A DNA stretch of 6,326 nt from Candidatus Omnitrophota bacterium (GTDB taxonomy: Bacteria; Omnitrophota; Gorgyraeia; B26-G9). Below, piece by piece: positions 1 to 5,164 of the stretch; within the stretch, counting starts at the first letter, position 1; every line of letters starts with the position of its first letter. The DNA is taken from NCBI GenBank assembly GCA_018399295.1, contig JAGYOO010000088.1, positions 1 to 6,326 on the forward strand. Reading direction: 5' to 3'. The notes beneath the pieces are model-generated. The model saw only the letters and a program-made list of their open reading frames with translations. It ran no database searches and was not told the origin of the DNA. The translations under genes and the position numbers were made by a program.

Positions 1-3
1 GGG

Positions 4-161
4 CACAGAGAAAAGAAAAACAGCATCTCCTTGAACTCTTCTTTTACCTCTATGAGCTTTTTTTATGTTTTAAATAAAAACAGACGGCTATTTCCTGAGT
101 GCACAGAGTCCAAAGGCGCAAGCACACAGAGTAAAAAACATTAGTCTCTGTGCTCTCTGTG
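4..161. repeat. Cluster of CACAGAG / CTCTGTG heptamers in a non-coding leader
   Basis: The heptamer CACAGAG occurs at 4-10, 102-108 and 125-131. Its reverse complement CTCTGTG occurs at 146-152 and 155-161, followed by GGTTAAAAAAAC. Five copies in about 160 bases is far more than chance. The direct copies at 102-131 face the inverted copies at 146-161, so an imperfect fold-back is possible. No credible ORF, RNA gene or clear promoter was found in 1-236, and the sequence between the copies is A/T-rich (tracts near 58-80 and 165-176). Similar CTCTGTG-rich tracts recur in intergenic regions of some environmental bacterial genomes (recollection, not checked). The function is unknown. Confidence 0.55.
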
Positions 162-236
162 GTTAAAAAAACATTAAATTACTGCGGTGAATAAAAAGTG
201 TCAACTATCTTAGGAAAAGACGAAAAGTGAGATTCG

Positions 237-559
237 ATGCTTGATATCAGCTGGGTCGATGGCCAGATTGCCGTGGGGCCGGCCTTTGACATTGAGAATA
301 TTCCGGAACTGAAAAACAAGGGAATAATGGCGGTGATCGATTTCCGCTCTGAGGCTGTTGATGACCGGTTTTTCGCCTCAAGCCGGATAAGGTTGAATGC
401 CGGATCCTGATCCATTGTCAAAATGGTTCGGGACGTTCGCCGCTGATAGCGGCAATGCTGTTGATAAAAAGGGGAATGTCTTCAGAGGTCGCGGAGAAAC
501 TGATTAAATGTGCCGATCCGCGGACATCTTTTTCTAAAAGAGCAACAGGATTTTTTTAA
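237..559 (+). pseudogene. Broken dual-specificity/tyrosine phosphatase-like gene
   Basis: Frame 1 opens at ATG 237 and reads MLDISWVDGQIAVGPAF, then GIMAVIDFRSE, before stopping at TGA 408-410. This is a typical start for a small dual-specificity phosphatase. The active-site segment lies in another frame: from 401 it reads RILIHCQNGSGRSPLIAAML. It contains the Cys-x5-Arg signature (C416-418, R434-436) and runs to TAA 557-559. In intact relatives about 50 residues separate the RSE segment from the HC motif; here there are only about 12-20. So part of the middle, including the usual general-acid Asp region, is missing as well as frameshifted. A second shift seems likely near 536-540, because the other frame there reads KEQQDFF, which continues the phosphatase C-terminus better. 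The gene cannot make a working enzyme as written. Assembly errors could explain single-base shifts but not easily the missing middle. Confidence 0.7.
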
Positions 560-601
560 AAGCTGCGGTACGAATCCGCGAGCGCATAATTACGCGGAAA
601 A

Positions 602-608
602 GAGGAGG
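602..608 (+). promoter_or_regulatory. Shine-Dalgarno that fixes the start of the PurF homologue
   Basis: GAGGAGG lies 3 nt before ATG 612 (6 nt if the upstream GAGG is used). No such site precedes the in-frame ATG at 510. The protein family also begins at this point (Met, a small residue, Gly, Phe/Ile, Phe, Gly). The 34 residues between 510 and 612 come from phosphatase remnant sequence and are not family sequence. Confidence 0.8.
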
Positions 609-611
609 AAA

Positions 612-2012
612 ATGAGCGGAATCTTTGGTGTGGTCTCGGAAAAAAACTGCGCGGAAACCCTGCTTTACGGAACAGACTATCACTCTCATTTAGGAACTCA
701 GTTCGGCGGAATGGCGGTGCTGGGAGAGAAATTTCAGCGTCAGATCCACAACATAAGCCAGGATCAGTTTAAATCCAAGTTTTATGAGGATGCCAAACAG
801 ATGCGAGGGAATCAGGGCATCGGCGTGATCAGTGACTTTGATGAGCAGCCCATTTATCTTAACTCCCGCTTCGGACCCTTTTGTCTGGCAAGTTCCGGGC
901 TTGTGGAAAACAAGATGGAATTGCAGAAGCGGTTGTTTGAAAAGGGGGTCTCGTTCAGTGAGGTCGCGCAAGGCGGGGTTAATACAAGTGAATTAATCGC
1001 CAAGCTGGTCTGCCTTGGAGATAATATCGTCGACGGTATTGAAAAGATGTTTGACATGATTGAAGGATCCTGTTCGCTGTTGCTGCTGAACCGTGACGGG
1101 ATATACGCGGCCCGGGATCGCCTTGGTTATACTCCTCTTACCGTTGGCAAAAGAGGCCCGGATCTGGCCGTGGCCACGGAAAGCTGTGCCTTTCCTAATC
1201 TTGGATTTAAGCCGGAGAAACACCTGGGGCCCGGAGAGATTGTTCTGCTCCGCGAAAGCGGCATGAAGAGCCAAAGCCCAAAGCGTAACCGCCGGCAGAT
1301 ATGTACTTTTCTCTGGATCTATACCGGCTTTCCGGCCTCAAGTTACGAAGGAGTCAACGTGGAAAGCGTGCGGGAGAGTTGCGGTCGGGCCTTGGCAAAA
1401 AAGGACGCGGCTGAGGTGGATTTAGTGGCCGGGGTGCCGGATTCCGGCATTGCCCATGCCATTGGCTATGCCATGGAATCAAAAAAGCCTTATCGTCGCC
1501 CGCTGGTCAAATATACCCCCGGCTACGGCCGCAGCTATACACCTCCGCAGCAGGAGACCCGGGACCTGGTGGCGACCATGAAATTGATTGCTGTTGAAAG
1601 CATTATTAAGGGGAATCGCCTGGCCCTGTGCGAAGATTCGATAGTGCGCGGCACGCAGCTGAAGAACTTCACGATTAAAAAACTCTGGGAAGCGGGAGCG
1701 CGGGAAATACATATCCGGTCCGCGTCGCCGCCGTTGATGTTTCCCTGCCGGTATTGTCTTTCTACCCGAAGCCTGAACGAATTGGCCTGCCGCAAGGCGA
1801 TCCGGGCTATCGAGGGAAAGGACCTGGAGGATATCCGGGAATATCTTGATCCTCGCAGTGAAAAATATCAAAAGATGGTGGAATGGATCAGGCGTGATCT
1901 GGAGGCGACTACTTTGCGGTATCAGGAGATCGATGACATGGTGGCAGCGGTCGGACTGCCCCGGGAAGACCTGTGCCTTTATTGCTGGACAGGGGATTGT
2001 CCTGAGAAGTAG
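612..2012 (+). CDS. PurF-family amidophosphoribosyltransferase homologue with Ser in place of the glutaminase Cys
   Basis: This 466-residue protein has the two-domain layout of glutamine PRPP amidotransferase, which makes phosphoribosylamine from PRPP in the first step of purine synthesis in the cytoplasm. The N-terminal Ntn-hydrolase (class II glutaminase) domain covers about residues 1-215. The phosphoribosyltransferase domain follows, with the PRPP loop EDSIVRGTQL at 341-350 and a VPDSGIAHAIGYA segment at 275-287. The catalytic Cys that normally follows Met is Ser2 (MSGIFGVVSE). The usual His-Asn-Gly glutamine-site segment reads ASSGLVEN (93-100), and the RYST segment is not recognisable, so glutaminase activity is doubtful. 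Cys231, Cys379, Cys455 and Cys458 fall where Bacillus-type PurF binds its [4Fe-4S] cluster. A branch of PurF-like proteins in anaerobes starts MGGFFGVVS and also lacks the Cys; this protein fits that branch. It may use free ammonia or an amide donor from another protein, or do something else. It ends 9 bp from the convergent membrane-protein gene. Confidence 0.9.
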   Translation: MSGIFGVVSEKNCAETLLYGTDYHSHLGTQFGGMAVLGEKFQRQIHNISQDQFKSKFYEDAKQMRGNQGIGVISDFDEQPIYLNSRFGPFCLASSGLVENKMELQKRLFEKGVSFSEVAQGGVNTSELIAKLVCLGDNIVDGIEKMFDMIEGSCSLLLLNRDGIYAARDRLGYTPLTVGKRGPDLAVATESCAFPNLGFKPEKHLGPGEIVLLRESGMKSQSPKRNRRQICTFLWIYTGFPASSYEGVNVESVRESCGRALAKKDAAEVDLVAGVPDSGIAHAIGYAMESKKPYRRPLVKYTPGYGRSYTPPQQETRDLVATMKLIAVESIIKGNRLALCEDSIVRGTQLKNFTIKKLWEAGAREIHIRSASPPLMFPCRYCLSTRSLNELACRKAIRAIEGKDLEDIREYLDPRSEKYQKMVEWIRRDLEATTLRYQEIDDMVAAVGLPREDLCLYCWTGDCPEK

Positions 2013-2021
2013 AACCTCGGG

Positions 2022-2399
2022 TTATTCCTCGCTGAAATATCGGTTCGATTCGGGTAGAAAGAGTATGGTGATAACTATCAAGTAGATTATAAGTCCGGGA
2101 AGTACAGATAGTTTATTCGGTGCTCCGAAAAAGGTGAACATCAAGCCGAAGAATCCCCACCCGACATATAGCCAGCGGGCCCAGTCCTGAGCTTGGAGCA
2201 TAAAAATTCCACTGATAAGAAACACAACCATGCCTGTATACGTCAGAGTTATCTGAACATTGATTGGAACCGGAGACCGCGACATCAAATTTCTGATATC
2301 CGAATTATTCACAGCCAGTGAATAAACGATGGCGAGGATTACGGTTAGTGCGATTATAGTCCAGGACACAATGCTTACGAGGAGAGGTTTTTTCTGCAT
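2022..2399 (-). CDS. Small four-helix membrane protein, unknown function
   Basis: This 125-residue protein begins MQKKPLLVSIVSW and has four hydrophobic stretches: about 7-29, 48-70, 75-92 and 98-116. They are joined by short polar loops, with a charged tail (PESNRYFSEE). It is probably an inner-membrane protein with both ends on the same side; the Lys pair at 3-4 suggests the N-terminus is cytoplasmic. I do not recognise a named family, although small hydrophobic proteins of this shape are common. The start was chosen at 2399 because an AGGAG site lies 7 nt upstream. The ATG at 2405 would be only about 1 nt from it, and a longer form from 2471 would add 24 polar residues with no ribosome site. 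The gene is convergent with the PurF homologue and divergent from the Fur-family gene, so it is probably transcribed alone. Confidence 0.75.
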   Translation of the reverse strand: MQKKPLLVSIVSWTIIALTVILAIVYSLAVNNSDIRNLMSRSPVPINVQITLTYTGMVVFLISGIFMLQAQDWARWLYVGWGFFGLMFTFFGAPNKLSVLPGLIIYLIVITILFLPESNRYFSEE

Positions 2400-2406
2400 G
2401 ATCATG

Positions 2407-2411
2407 CTCCT
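2407..2411 (-). promoter_or_regulatory. Shine-Dalgarno that fixes the start of the membrane protein
   Basis: On the minus strand AAAAAGGAG precedes CATGATCATG. AGGAG is 7 nt from the second ATG (2399) but only 1 nt from the first (2405). The second ATG is therefore the likely start. Confidence 0.7.
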
Positions 2412-2430
2412 TTTTATGAAATGGTCTGGC

Positions 2431-2458
2431 GTTATAGCAGTTTTTAATTCTACATCAA
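2431..2458 (-). promoter_or_regulatory. Candidate sigma-70 promoter for the membrane protein gene
   Basis: On the minus strand, TTGATG (2453-2458) is followed after 16 nt by TATAAC (2431-2436). Both hexamers are close to consensus. The predicted transcript start is about 20-25 nt before the start codon. This rests on sequence match only. Confidence 0.5.
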
Positions 2459-2514
2459 TTCCCGGTCTCATTCAATTAATTTTAACGCGGAGCAAAATAT
2501 CTGGAAAAAACGGG

Positions 2515-2543
2515 TTGACAAGCAGTTTGAGTGAAGGTATTAT
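2515..2543 (+). promoter_or_regulatory. Sigma-70 promoter of the Fur-family gene
   Basis: A perfect -35 TTGACA (2515-2520) is separated by 17 nt from TATTAT (2538-2543). The predicted start of transcription is near 2549-2551, which places a Fur-box-like operator directly on the initiation site. Start codon 2579 follows after an AAGGAAAAGG ribosome site. Confidence 0.75.
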
Positions 2544-2549
2544 AGTTAA

Positions 2550-2564
2550 TAGGAATCATTATCA
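2550..2564 (+). promoter_or_regulatory. Fur-box-like operator in the Fur-family promoter
   Basis: TAGGAATCATTATCA matches 11 of the 14 arm positions of the 7-1-7 Fur box TGATAATnATTATCA; the right arm is perfect and the left arm is degraded. Against the 19-bp E. coli-style consensus, the stretch 2545-2563 matches at 15 positions. It starts 7 nt after the -10, so bound repressor would block initiation. This suggests negative autoregulation of the downstream regulator. Confidence 0.65.
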
Positions 2565-2578
2565 ATAAGGAAAAGGTT

Positions 2579-3049
2579 ATGACGGGAAGCTACAGAGAGG
2601 ATATGTGGTGGCATGGCCGGTTGCGCTGCCGGGGGTATCGGATCACAGCCGGAAGAGACGCGGTGCTGGACGTATTGACAAAAAGCGACGCGCATCTTAG
2701 TGCTGAAGACATCTATATGCGCGTGCACCGGATTTATCCGGGAATCGGATTGGCAAGTGTCTACCGTACCCTGGAACTGTTGGCTCAGATGGGATTGGTT
2801 TATAAGTTCGATTTTGGTGACGGCCGGGCTCGTTACGAGCTCGCGGAGGGATCAAAAAAAGATCAGCACCATCACCACCTGGTATGCAATAACTGCCACA
2901 AGGTGATTGATTATAATGATTTTATTGAGGAGGAGGTGGAATTGCTGAAAAAAACTGAAAAAGGACTTTCGCGCAAGTACGATTTTCAGATAACCTCGCA
3001 TCTGATCCAATTTTACGGGATATGTGCGGATTGCCGTAAACAGGAATAA
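2579..3049 (+). CDS. Fur-family metal-responsive transcriptional regulator
   Basis: This 156-residue protein has the full Fur layout. The N-terminal winged helix contains RGYRITAGRDAVLDVL (18-33) and LSAEDIY (40-46). The recognition helix is GLASVYRTLELL (57-68). The C-terminal dimer domain has the metal-rich segment DQHHHHLVCNNC (95-106). Two CxxC pairs, Cys103/106 and Cys149/152, are the usual structural zinc site. His97-100 are near the regulatory metal site. The family represses genes when loaded with Fe(II), or with Zn, Mn or peroxide-sensing metal in other subgroups. The operators here (TGATAATnATTATCA at 3067, a weaker copy at 2550) match the Fur box better than the PerR box (TTATAATnATTATAA), so an iron-sensing Fur is the best guess. 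PerR or Zur remain possible. The start is supported by AAGGA 7 nt upstream. The gene lies immediately upstream of the NifX/MinD cluster, on the same strand. Confidence 0.93.
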   Translation: MTGSYREDMWWHGRLRCRGYRITAGRDAVLDVLTKSDAHLSAEDIYMRVHRIYPGIGLASVYRTLELLAQMGLVYKFDFGDGRARYELAEGSKKDQHHHHLVCNNCHKVIDYNDFIEEEVELLKKTEKGLSRKYDFQITSHLIQFYGICADCRKQE

Positions 3050-3066
3050 ATTTTTTTTGCATAAAA

Positions 3067-3081
3067 TGATAATGATTATCA
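3067..3081 (+). promoter_or_regulatory. Perfect 7-1-7 Fur box before the NifX/MinD cluster
   Basis: TGATAATGATTATCA matches TGATAATnATTATCA at every arm position, as a 7-bp inverted repeat around one base. It lies in the 54-bp gap between the Fur-family gene and the first NifX-like gene, 22 nt before that start codon. I could not assign a convincing -35; the left arm itself (GATAAT) or TAAAAT at 3062-3067 could serve as -10. A bound regulator here would either block a local promoter or stop read-through from the upstream promoter. Confidence 0.85.
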
Positions 3082-3103
3082 ATAACTTGGGAGGTTTGGA
3101 AAA

Positions 3104-3496
3104 ATGATAGTGGCGATATCAACTGAAGCCGGAATGGTGGCGGCTCACTTTGGACGGTGTCCTTCATTTACGCTTGTGGATGTTGAAGGCGGTCAGGTAA
3201 AAAAGCAGGAGGTTGTCGGTAATCCTGGACATGAACCGGGATTCATCCCCCGCTTTCTTCGGGAACGGGGTGTTGAGTGTATTGTCACCGGCGGAATGGG
3301 AATGCACGCTCAGCAGCTTTTTCAGGAGGCTGGAATAAGAGTAGTCATGGGAGCCGAAGGGGCAATCAGCGAAATTATCGAGGCGATTGTGAAGGACCGG
3401 CTGCAGGAAGGAGAAAGTACCTGTCTGCCGGGAGAGGGAAAGGGGTATGGCGTGGAAAAAACAGTCTGCGATCATCCCCACGAAGAAGAACAGTAA
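3104..3496 (+). CDS. NifX/NifB-type dinitrogenase cofactor-binding family protein (first copy)
   Basis: This 130-residue protein is a single NifX-like domain (Pfam Nitro_FeMo-Co type). It starts MIVAISTEAG, has the family signature HFGRCPSF (15-22), the VTGGMGMHAQQLF turn (61-73) and GIRVVMG (77-83). Relatives bind or carry iron-sulfur or iron-molybdenum clusters during cofactor assembly (NifX, NafY, the C-terminus of NifB, the Desulfovibrio orange protein). The domain ends near residue 100. An extra tail ends CDHPHEEEQ, whose Cys and two His could bind metal. No nitrogenase genes are visible, so nitrogen fixation cannot be inferred. GGGAGG lies 9 nt before the ATG. This is the first gene after the perfect Fur box and the head of the cluster. 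Family assignment is firm; the cluster it carries, if any, is unknown. Confidence 0.88.
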   Translation: MIVAISTEAGMVAAHFGRCPSFTLVDVEGGQVKKQEVVGNPGHEPGFIPRFLRERGVECIVTGGMGMHAQQLFQEAGIRVVMGAEGAISEIIEAIVKDRLQEGESTCLPGEGKGYGVEKTVCDHPHEEEQ

Positions 3497-3522
3497 CAAT
3501 TAAAACGAAGGAGGTGAGTGCT

Positions 3523-3831
3523 ATGCCTGGTGGAGATGGAACAGGTCCCATGGGAATGGGGGCGATGACCGGTCGCGGTTTGGGTTACTGCGCAGGTTCG
3601 CCAGCCGCGGGATACGTTACCCCTGGCGGTTGGGGAAGAGGCGGAGGACGCGGTCTGGGTAACCGCCGGAGAAACCGGTTTTTTGCTTATGATTGGTTTC
3701 CCTGGGGGCGCGGTCCGGTTTCGGCGGATGTTGGAGGCAAAGAACTTCTGCAGAAGCAGGCGGAAGTGCTCAAGCGCCAGTTAGACGAGGTTCAGGCGCG
3801 AATCAGCGGAATGGACAGCTCAGAGAAGTAG
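3523..3831 (+). CDS. DUF5320-like Gly-rich small protein
   Basis: This 102-residue protein opens MPGGDGTGPMGMGAMTGRG, the hallmark of a family of small proteins (DUF5320-like) found beside NifX and MinD genes in anaerobes. Residues 1-50 are Gly/Met/Arg-rich and contain a single Cys23 in GYCAG. Residues 50-63 are aromatic (FFAYDWFPW). Residues 73-97 form a likely short coiled coil (KELLQKQAEVLKRQLDEVQA). There is no signal peptide or membrane helix. The start at 3523 has a near-perfect Shine-Dalgarno AAGGAGGTGA (3508-3517). The same frame stays open back to 3277, but that part overlaps the NifX-like gene and is not family sequence. The function of the family is not known; position between two NifX-like genes suggests a scaffold or partner in the same process. 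Confidence 0.85.
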   Translation: MPGGDGTGPMGMGAMTGRGLGYCAGSPAAGYVTPGGWGRGGGRGLGNRRRNRFFAYDWFPWGRGPVSADVGGKELLQKQAEVLKRQLDEVQARISGMDSSEK

Positions 3832-3843
3832 AGGGAACAGGGA

Positions 3844-3871
3844 CGGGGGCGGGGGTTTTTCTCCGCTCCCG
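3844..3871 (+). other. Strong intercistronic RNA hairpin
   Basis: Bases 3844-3854 pair with 3861-3871 in an unbroken 11-bp stem (CGGGGGCGGGG with CTCCGCTCCCG, two G-U pairs), with a 6-nt GTTTTT loop. It lies in the 99-bp gap after the DUF5320-like gene, 13 nt past its stop. There is no T-tract after the stem on either strand, so it does not look like a standard intrinsic terminator. It could protect the upstream mRNA from 3' exonucleases, mark a processing site, or cause partial termination. Confidence 0.6.
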
Positions 3872-3930
3872 GCCTTCAACTGCAAAAATTACGAATTCAA
3901 AACTCGTCATACATAAAGGAGATAAATATC

Positions 3931-4302
3931 ATGAAAGTCTGCATTACTTCCCGCGGAGATTCCCTGGAGTCAGAGATCGATCCGCGTTTTGGACGGTGTG
4001 AATACTTTGTTTTTCTCGATACCGAGTCATCGGATATGGAAGCGATAAAAAATCCGAACATTATTTCTTCCGGCGGGGCCGGGATTCAATCCGGACAGCT
4101 TGTTGCCGGAAAACAGGTTAACGCGGTATTGACCGGAAATGTCGGGCCGAATGCCTGGCAGACTTTAAGGGCTGCCGGTATTGAGGTGATTATCGGAGTG
4201 TCCGGTACGGTCGGACAGGCATGGGAAAAATTTAAAAATAAAGAATTAAAACCGGTTAAGGGCCCAAGCGTAGATTCGAAGTTCGGCATGCCGGCCGAGT
4301 AA
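3931..4302 (+). CDS. NifX/NifB-type dinitrogenase cofactor-binding family protein (second copy)
   Basis: This 123-residue protein is another single NifX-like domain. It starts MKVCITSRGDSLESEIDPRFGRC, with the signature RFGRCEYF at 19-26, then AVLTGNVGPNAWQTL (65-79) and GIEVIIGVSG (83-92). It differs from the first copy in having Cys4 near the start, a longer segment before FGRC, and no Cys/His tail. The pair share a 12-base identity (TTTGGACGGTGT) at the FGRC codons but are otherwise diverged, so this is an old duplication or two separate family members. AAAGGAG lies about 9 nt before the ATG. The stop is 17 nt before the zinc-ribbon gene. It probably binds a metal-sulfur cluster or precursor together with the MinD-type ATPases downstream. 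Confidence 0.88.
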   Translation: MKVCITSRGDSLESEIDPRFGRCEYFVFLDTESSDMEAIKNPNIISSGGAGIQSGQLVAGKQVNAVLTGNVGPNAWQTLRAAGIEVIIGVSGTVGQAWEKFKNKELKPVKGPSVDSKFGMPAE

Positions 4303-4319
4303 CAAGGGAGGAAATCGAA

Positions 4320-4547
4320 ATGTTCTTTGGTAAAGGCAAAAATGGGGGGACTGGCAGTTCCGCCGGAGCAGGCAGGGCCAAAAGATTATCCTGGTTTTTC
4401 TTGAAAGGCCGGGATGAAGCCAACGGCGCCGGTCCGGGGGGCAACTGTGAGTGTCCGGATTGCGGGAAAAAAGTGCCGCATACCCGGGGAATCCCCTGTT
4501 CTTCGGTGAGCTGTCCGAACTGCGGTTCAATGATGATCAGAAAATAG
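4320..4547 (+). CDS. Small Cys-rich zinc-ribbon-like protein
   Basis: This 75-residue protein has a Gly/Ala/Lys-rich, probably disordered first half (about 1-42). The second half carries CECPDCG (43-49), PHTRGIPC (53-60) and CPNCGSMMIRK (65-75). Cys45/48 and Cys65/68 form two CxxC knuckles, as in a zinc ribbon or rubredoxin-like fold; Cys43 and Cys60 are extra. Similar small proteins with a PHxRGxPC core occur near NifX/MinD genes in anaerobes (recollection). The bound metal could be Zn or Fe. AAGGGAGG lies 8 nt before the ATG. The stop is 2 nt before the methyltransferase start, so the two are likely translated together. The function is unknown. Confidence 0.75.
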   Translation: MFFGKGKNGGTGSSAGAGRAKRLSWFFLKGRDEANGAGPGGNCECPDCGKKVPHTRGIPCSSVSCPNCGSMMIRK

Positions 4548-4549
4548 CC

Positions 4550-5164
4550 ATGGAGCAGGCGGTCCAGGAGAATCATTCGCGGTTTGAGCAAAGAATAGCT
4601 TTCCTGTCCGGGTTTGGATATGATCCGGTAAAAGAGCGTGAGGCTCTGCTGGAGGCACTGGGTCCGTTGGAAGGAAGCGTCCTGGAGCTGGGCGCGGGAA
4701 AAGGCTATTTCTGTTTGACCCTTGCCCGGCGTGGGTATCGGTTTATAAGCGTGGATATATCCGAGCCCGAGCTGAAAATTTGCCGGTTGAATCTTCGGTA
4801 TTACGGGCTGGAACATCTGGTAGACCTGCGCCGGGAAGACGTTGCCCATCTTAGTTTTTCTGCCGCCGCGTTCGATAATATTGTATCGGTAAATCTGTTT
4901 CATCATCTGTCTGATCCAAGGGGCGCGTTAACGGAGATGTGCCGAGTGGTAACGCCGGGAGGTAAGATTATAATCAGCGATTTTAATCAGCGGGGAGTAC
5001 TTTTAATTAACCAATGCCATCAGGCCGAAGGCCGCTGGCACGAACACACGGGGAATGACTTGAAGTTTGCCAGAGATTTTTTTCGAAATAAAAATTTTTG
5101 TCTGAAGGGGTATGATACGGATCTGCATTCTGTCCTTATCGCAGTCCGGGGGGTGGAGGAATGA
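4550..5164 (+). CDS. Class I SAM-dependent methyltransferase
   Basis: This 204-residue protein has the Rossmann-fold methyltransferase motifs in order. Motif I is VLELGAGKGYF (44-54), the ribose-binding acidic strand is FISVDISEPE (65-74), the motif II region is AFDNIVSVNLFHHL (107-120), and the motif III/IV region is RVVTPGGKIIISDF (132-145). This is the UbiE/Methyltransf_11 type. The substrate is not predictable; that fold serves small molecules, quinones and proteins. ATG 4550 lies 2 nt after the stop of the zinc-ribbon gene and has no clear Shine-Dalgarno, so translation is probably coupled. A longer in-frame form from 4451 would overlap the zinc-ribbon gene and add residues before the family core; I reject it. 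The gene ends in an ATGA overlap with the first MinD-type gene. Confidence 0.88.
   Translation: MEQAVQENHSRFEQRIAFLSGFGYDPVKEREALLEALGPLEGSVLELGAGKGYFCLTLARRGYRFISVDISEPELKICRLNLRYYGLEHLVDLRREDVAHLSFSAAAFDNIVSVNLFHHLSDPRGALTEMCRVVTPGGKIIISDFNQRGVLLINQCHQAEGRWHEHTGNDLKFARDFFRNKNFCLKGYDTDLHSVLIAVRGVEE

Noticed and set aside
564..598. Two short alternative hairpins before the PurF homologue (565-579 and 575-598), as an attenuator or purine riboswitch
   Set aside because: Stems are only 4-6 bp and the conserved core of a purine riboswitch is not present.
510..611. Extended N-terminus of the PurF homologue from ATG 510
   Set aside because: No ribosome site at 510, the residues do not fit the family, and an AGGAGG site precedes ATG 612.
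690..1871. Minus-strand ORFs opposite the PurF homologue
   Set aside because: They are shadows of a well-supported gene, with no ribosome sites or recognisable domains.
3012..3058. Possible terminator after the Fur-family gene (TTTACGG/CCGTAAA stem and T8 run)
   Set aside because: The 7-bp stem has a 15-nt loop, lies inside the coding end, and is 10 nt from the T-run; too weak to call.
3277..3522. Upstream extension of the DUF5320-like frame
   Set aside because: It overlaps the NifX-like gene in another frame; the family start MPGGDGTGPMG and the AAGGAGGTGA site are at 3523 and 3508.
3104..4302. Nitrogen fixation locus
   Set aside because: NifX-like domains alone are not evidence; no nifHDK, nifEN or nifB radical-SAM sequence is present.
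4451..4549. Longer methyltransferase start at 4451
   Set aside because: It would overlap the Cys-rich zinc-ribbon gene, and the added residues are its out-of-frame reading.
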